Origin: Dyella acidisoli
GTDB lineage: Bacteria; Pseudomonadota; Gammaproteobacteria; Xanthomonadales; Rhodanobacteraceae
Direction: 5' to 3'
DNA length: 64,000 nucleotides
Assembly (NCBI RefSeq): GCF_030160295.1
Contig: NZ_BSOB01000005.1
Span: 290,568-354,567, forward strand
The notes beneath the pieces were generated by a model. It was not told where the DNA came from. It did not search any database and worked only from the letters and a program-made list of their open reading frames with translations. The translations under genes and the position numbers were made by a program. This document shows, piece by piece, positions 59,809 to 64,000 of this stretch; within the stretch, counting starts at the first letter, position 1; every line of letters begins with the position of its first letter.

Positions 59809-61873
59809 CGCCAGCGATCCTTGGAGCGTGTGCAGTGGGAAACAGGTTGCAACGCATGCCGACCAGTGCGAGCAAAGCGGGATGCGATGGCTCCGCTTGC
59901 TCGGCGACGCACATGGCACCAATAGCTTTATCGATACTGGTAAGCAGTGAAGCGGGTGGCGGCAGCAGTTCGCCTTGGCGACCGCGCGATTGGAACAGGC
60001 CTGCGATGCCTTCCAGCACATCACGCAGCGCCGCCTGAATCGGAGTGGGTACCGTCGATAACGACCGCCGAATCGCAATCACGTTACGACCGATACGCAG
60101 ATCCGCCAGTCCATCTGCCGCATGCAGCGCATCACTGCCTTCGGCGACAGCCATGCGCGCGGCAGTCTGGCCCAGTCGGTCCACCGCCATACTTGTCCAA
60201 TGCGCCGGTCGGAACGGTCGTGCCATCGAAGCCATCTGTCCGATCTCGATCCAGTTACCGCGGATCATGCGCTTGGCCGTCCAACTCACATTGACCGAGC
60301 GAAACAACTTCGCCACGGCAATAGTCGCGATGATGCCGCCGACCTGTGCAAGCCCGACGTTGATGAAGGTAGCGAAGTCGGCAATAAAACGATCTAGAAA
60401 ACCCAGCGCAACGATCAGGCACGAAAACATCGGCAAAGCGCGCGCCGACAGCGCCGGGATGGCTTGGATATAACCGATCGCCAGCAAAGCTGGCGCCAGC
60501 GTCACAATCAACATGGCGCAACCATCGACGCGCGGCAGCACGGCAAACAGATAGAACGCAGCCAGCGGAAAAGTCAGCAACGTTGCACCGAGATAGCGAC
60601 CAAGCACCGGCGCCGGATCGTCCTGGGTCGCGAACGAACAGGTGATCAGCGCGGCAAACGCAGCAGTGGCTGAACCATTGGGCCAGGCCAGCAGAATCCA
60701 CACAGTGCAATACAGCATGATGGCTGTGGCTGTCGCCAATCCGGCCAGCATTGCCAGGCCATGGTCACGCGCCAGCGGAAAGGATTTGTCGCGCTCCCTG
60801 CTCTGCTTCATCTTGGGCTGCGATGCAGGTGTGCTGCCGAGCTGCTGCACCAGCCGGCATGCTTCGACTTGTGCTTCGATGAATTCGGCCATGCGCACGC
60901 AGAGGCTGGAGCGCAACAGATCACGCCAGAACAATGGCTGCTCTTTTCGCTCAGCCAGCTTACGGCAGCGGATGGCCAGCTCGTGTCCCGTTGCATACTG
61001 CAGCTCTGCAGGCTTGGCGAGCCATGCACGTGTGTCTTCGACCAATCGCGCCAGCTCGGGATCGAGCGGCGCCAAGGCGCTGAGCATGTCCAATCGGTTT
61101 GCCGCCGCAGATGCCAGAGGGAGGATCGTGGCCAACTGTTTCTGCACACCCAGCACCATGCGCCGGCCTGCACTGGCCGGGCGCTGATCAGATGGCAGAT
61201 GGATGGCCATCATGCCGAGTTCGGTGACGTCTGCCGCCAGCGTGCGTCGATGCTCGTATTCAAGCCGCGTGTGGCGTTGCGCAAGCGCCTCGCGCGTCCA
61301 TCGTGACGCGTGCGCAAGAAAAGAGCTGGCGCGGCCATGGATAACTGGCGTCACGCTCCACGGTTGCAGCAGGCCATGTACGAAACTAACGCTGACGATA
61401 GCCACCGTCATTTCTTCCACGCGGGAGATAGTGGTAGTGAAGACGTCCGCCGGATCGTCCAGATACGGAAAGCTGATCACCGCCGAACTGAAAGCCGCCA
61501 TTTGGAACAAGAAGGCTCGCGGCGTGCGATCCAACACGGCAAGGTAGATGCACAGGCCGGTCCATGCAGCCATGCAAAGCACCAGCAATTCCGGCGCATG
61601 CTGCAAGTTGGGAACCACCAGGATGGAAACCGTTGCGCCGGTCAGGATGCCGCCCAGGCGATAGAGCATCTTCGGCCGGAACGCACCGGCCATCGGTTGC
61701 GCCGTCACGTATACCGTCAGCAACGCCCACCATGGGCGCGGCAGGCTGAACTCGAACGCGATCGCAAGCGTGATCGCCGCGGCGATGAAACTGCTCAACG
61801 AAAACAGTAGTTTCTGCGGGTCGAGCAGTAGCAAGGACCACGGCAATGACGCCGTCCGGGCGGTAGCGGGCAT
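59801..61873 (-). CDS. FUSC-family (AaeB-like) aromatic-acid efflux pump, 690 aa
   Basis: Two clusters of about five to six TM helices (30-170 and 375-520) separated and followed by cytoplasmic helical regions. FEFSLPRPWWALLTVYVTAQPMAGA and the FUSC-type LYRLGGILTGA are characteristic. E. coli AaeB exports p-hydroxybenzoate and related aromatic acids; the substrate here is inferred. It is the first gene of the operon, with a divergent LysR gene 533 bases away. Confidence 0.9.
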   Translation of the reverse strand: MPATARTASLPWSLLLLDPQKLLFSLSSFIAAAITLAIAFEFSLPRPWWALLTVYVTAQPMAGAFRPKMLYRLGGILTGATVSILVVPNLQHAPELLVLCMAAWTGLCIYLAVLDRTPRAFLFQMAAFSSAVISFPYLDDPADVFTTTISRVEEMTVAIVSVSFVHGLLQPWSVTPVIHGRASSFLAHASRWTREALAQRHTRLEYEHRRTLAADVTELGMMAIHLPSDQRPASAGRRMVLGVQKQLATILPLASAAANRLDMLSALAPLDPELARLVEDTRAWLAKPAELQYATGHELAIRCRKLAERKEQPLFWRDLLRSSLCVRMAEFIEAQVEACRLVQQLGSTPASQPKMKQSRERDKSFPLARDHGLAMLAGLATATAIMLYCTVWILLAWPNGSATAAFAALITCSFATQDDPAPVLGRYLGATLLTFPLAAFYLFAVLPRVDGCAMLIVTLAPALLAIGYIQAIPALSARALPMFSCLIVALGFLDRFIADFATFINVGLAQVGGIIATIAVAKLFRSVNVSWTAKRMIRGNWIEIGQMASMARPFRPAHWTSMAVDRLGQTAARMAVAEGSDALHAADGLADLRIGRNVIAIRRSLSTVPTPIQAALRDVLEGIAGLFQSRGRQGELLPPPASLLTSIDKAIGAMCVAEQAEPSHPALLALVGMRCNLFPTAHAPRIAGDA

Positions 61874-62406
61874 GTGGGAATGGGGCGAGCGTGCGGGGAT
61901 ATGGGAACCGTTGTCGCGGCTTGCGGTGTGGACCGCTGATCGGCGAGCGCGCGCATTCTGCCTGATAAATTCGTCAAAGCTGAGATCAAAATATTGCTGG
62001 TTATCAGCAATAAAAATGCTTTAAGGCAACTGACCAAGACGAAGCGTCATACGTCACCTCGAAGTGATCGATTCAACACTACCGCACCGTCGCCCCGGCG
62101 AAGGCCGCCGGGGCCTAGTGTCGTTGACGATTTTGGGTCCCGGCCTTCGCCGGGACGAGGAATCATCAAACCTTGCGGCAGATTGTGGACAAACACTTGC
62201 CCAGGATGAATCAGCACATCCTTATGCCCCCTGCTCTGCTGATTAGACACCCCAGCCACCGCAGGTTGGGGTGAGAACCCCGACATTCCCATGCATGGGG
62301 GCGCCGAAGTTGGGGTTTGCACCCCACCCTACAAACGCGAAGGCGTTCAATAGCTCTCATAAAAATATTAGAATTGTTCACGCATTAAGTAATAAAAGTT
62401 TGCTAG
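61874..62406. repeat. 533-bp divergent intergenic region rich in palindromes
   Basis: It contains two REP-like hairpins (GCCCCGGC / GCCGGGGC at about 62091-62114 and GTCCCGGC / GCCGGGAC at 62137-62156, separated by 22 bases) and two GGTTGGGGT / ACCCC hairpins (62262 and 62310). The efflux-operon and LysR promoters should lie here; the AT-rich stretches near 61985 (ATATTGCTGGTTATCAGCAATA) and 62365 are the best candidates for the regulator's sites. No gene seen. Confidence 0.65.
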
Positions 62407-63270
62407 ATGGACATAAACGCCGCACGCACCTTCCTGGAAATTGTCAAAACCGGCAGTTTCGTCAGCGCCGCCACCAATCTCAATCTCACCCAGACCGCGG
62501 TCAGCGCCCGCATCCGGGTGCTCGAAGAACAGCTGGATCGCCCTTTATTCGTGCGCAATAAAGCCGGCGCGCGGCTCACCGCTGCCGGCGAGCAATTCCT
62601 GCGCTTTGCCAGCAGCATGGTCCAAGTGTGGGAGCGCGCACGCAAAGCGGTCGCCTTGCCGCCAGGACGCGAGATGGTGGTCACCGTTGGTGCCGAACTC
62701 AGCTTGTGGGATCCGCTTCTGCGCGATTGGCTTTTCTGGGTACGCCAAGCCTGTCCCGAATTCGCGGTGAGCGCGCAGATCGATGATGCCGAGCGATTGG
62801 TGGATCGTGTGCAGGCCGGTTTGCTAGACGTGGCGATCGTCTACGCCGCACCACAACGGCCGGGCGTGATTGCCGAACTTCTATTCGAAGAAAAACTGGT
62901 GATGGTCAGCACCACCGCGGACCGCAAGCATCCACTGCAAGCGGAAGATCACGTGCGCATCGATTGGGGCGATGCATTTGCCGCCAGCTACCAGGCGGCT
63001 TTTCCGGATCAGCCCAATCCCGTGGTGTCGATCAGCTATGGGCCGCTGGCACTCGATTACATTCTCGCAATGGGCGGCAGCGGCTATTTCCGTAAAGGCT
63101 TCGTGCGCCGTTATCTGGAAGACGGGCGCCTCGCCCTGGTGCCGGATAGCCCCGAGTTTTCCTACTCGGCCTATGCCGTGCACTCTGCCAAGGCCGACAA
63201 AGGTGTCATGGAACGCATCCGTGCCGGCCTGCGTGAAGCAGCATTGCGGGCCACATCAGAAAGCCTCTGA
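62407..63270 (+). CDS. LysR-family transcriptional regulator, 287 aa
   Basis: MDINAARTFLEIVKTGSFVSAATNLNLTQTAVSARI is a typical LysR N-terminal HTH. The ligand domain (about 88-280) includes VQAGLLDVAIVYA. It is divergent from the FUSC efflux operon, the usual layout of AaeR-type regulators, so aromatic acid response is likely. ATG at 62407 has GCTAGATG context but only a weak ribosome-binding site. Confidence 0.9.
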   Translation: MDINAARTFLEIVKTGSFVSAATNLNLTQTAVSARIRVLEEQLDRPLFVRNKAGARLTAAGEQFLRFASSMVQVWERARKAVALPPGREMVVTVGAELSLWDPLLRDWLFWVRQACPEFAVSAQIDDAERLVDRVQAGLLDVAIVYAAPQRPGVIAELLFEEKLVMVSTTADRKHPLQAEDHVRIDWGDAFAASYQAAFPDQPNPVVSISYGPLALDYILAMGGSGYFRKGFVRRYLEDGRLALVPDSPEFSYSAYAVHSAKADKGVMERIRAGLREAALRATSESL

Positions 63271-63334
63271 TTGCTCATGAGGCTTCCTCTCATGCATCAC
63301 AACGTGGCTGAGCTAGCAACAGATTCGCACCACT

Positions 63335-64000
63335 TCAAAACCTCGCTCGCATTTCCACCCCAAACGTCCGCGGCGGTGTAATCGTCGCATACGGCGTCCC
63401 AAAATCATTCGTGCTGTCGTTGCCAATGCCCAGCACGTAGCGCTTGTTGAACATGTTGTTGACGTACACCCCCACGCCCCATCGCTGATCCGGCGTATGC
63501 CAATCCAGCCGCGCATCGGTGCGCTGCTGCGACGTACCGATCTTGAACGCCGTCGTGGCAAAGCAACTGCCCTGGAACGTCGAATCGCTATTGCAGCGCG
63601 TATGCCCGCGATACGCGTACTGCATGTTCCATTCCAGATCCCCGCCGTAAACACCGTGCCAGGTGTAATCAAAGCCGGCCGTCATCGAGAACAGCGGCTC
63701 GCCGGTGGGCTGCCCATCCAGCACTACGCCCGAGGTCGACGTGCCATGCACATAGGTGGCATCGATGTACTCGCTGGTGACGTTCAACCGCAGGTTGGCC
63801 GTCGGCTGCCATTGCGCTTCCAGATCGATGCCGTGCGCATGCTGGTCGGAAGTCTGCACCATGTAGAACGGCACGCCGGAGCCCGAATAGTTCGGATTGA
63901 GCACCGACGACTGCAGGTTCGAGTAGCGGTAGTAGTACGCCGAGGCGTTGAACAGCAGGTTGTACTCGGGCACGACGGTCTTGAGGCCAGCCTCGTAGTT
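63335..64000 (-). CDS. TonB-dependent receptor, C-terminal part (N-terminus beyond the right edge)
   Basis: 222 residues in frame from the right edge, starting NYEAGLKTVVPEYN. The barrel strands include ASAYYYRYSNLQSSV, GIDLEAQWQPTANLRLNVTSEYIDATY, GVGVYVNNMFNKRY and the terminal PRTFGVEMRARF with C-terminal Phe, the usual end of outer-membrane receptors. NASAYYYRYSNLQ and a GIDLEAQW segment suit the Xanthomonadales oar/iron or carbohydrate receptors; the ligand cannot be told from this part. Confidence 0.92.
   Translation of the reverse strand, partial: NYEAGLKTVVPEYNLLFNASAYYYRYSNLQSSVLNPNYSGSGVPFYMVQTSDQHAHGIDLEAQWQPTANLRLNVTSEYIDATYVHGTSTSGVVLDGQPTGEPLFSMTAGFDYTWHGVYGGDLEWNMQYAYRGHTRCNSDSTFQGSCFATTAFKIGTSQQRTDARLDWHTPDQRWGVGVYVNNMFNKRYVLGIGNDSTNDFGTPYATITPPRTFGVEMRARF

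Overview
The window looks like chromosome from a GC-rich gammaproteobacterium, most likely of the Xanthomonadales/Rhodanobacteraceae (Dyella, Luteibacter or Rhodanobacter type). This is an inference from the gene families (NodT-type outer-membrane lipoproteins, a TonB-dependent receptor, a BigR/Blh sulfide cluster, RlmI), from base composition, and from dispersed REP-like palindromes of the GTCAT-CCC-AGCGAAAGCT type. I see no rRNA, tRNA, CRISPR array, phage or insertion sequence.

Region 1 (1-25.0 kb) is an accessory surface island. It holds a two-partner secretion pair: a 5381-residue filamentous haemagglutinin-like exoprotein and its TpsB/FhaC-type transporter, cut by the left edge. Beside them are an orphan RcsB-like response regulator, a glycine-zipper lipoprotein, a secreted LysM-FecR protein and several small membrane or Cys-containing proteins of unknown function. 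The unifying feature is a 15-base motif, TNGGAATNCTCTGAT on the coding strand, found nine times between 2.1 and 25.0 kb. It lies outside the predicted genes, is always oriented toward a downstream gene or transcript, and was not seen elsewhere in the window. It closely resembles the enterobacterial Rcs box. Three copies are followed not by a start codon but, 100-200 bases later, by a terminator-like hairpin, suggesting small RNAs or attenuated leaders. I read this region as a local, probably self-contained RcsB-type regulon built around a giant adhesin.

Region 2 (25-38 kb) is mixed housekeeping and signalling: a PAS-PAS-GAF-PAS-GGDEF-EAL protein with a degenerate GGDEF motif, a lipoprotein hydrolase, the 23S rRNA methyltransferase RlmI, a fatty-acid-hydroxylase/sterol-desaturase family membrane enzyme, a LysE exporter with an AraC regulator, a cupredoxin translationally coupled to a sensor without an output domain, and an MFS transporter.

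Region 3 (38.5-47.8 kb) holds an HExxH protein resembling the M91/NleD effector proteases and, convergent with it, a 2778-residue secreted protein that joins a GH2-like module, Ig-like, discoidin, DUF1566-like, fibronectin III and two malectin-like domains to a C-terminal GH64-like beta-1,3-glucanase module.

Region 4 (48.2-57.1 kb) deals with reactive sulfur and nitrogen species: bigR-blh-YeeE/YedE behind a palindromic operator, a probable methanethiol S-methyltransferase (mddA), and nsrR convergent with hmp, which carries a near-perfect NsrR box. A tautomerase, an SDR without its catalytic Tyr, a LysR regulator and a secreted beta-propeller lie between them.

Region 5 (57.3-64 kb) is an AaeXAB-like efflux operon (FUSC, DUF1656, HlyD, outer-membrane lipoprotein) with a divergent LysR regulator, followed by the C-terminal part of a TonB-dependent receptor cut by the right edge.
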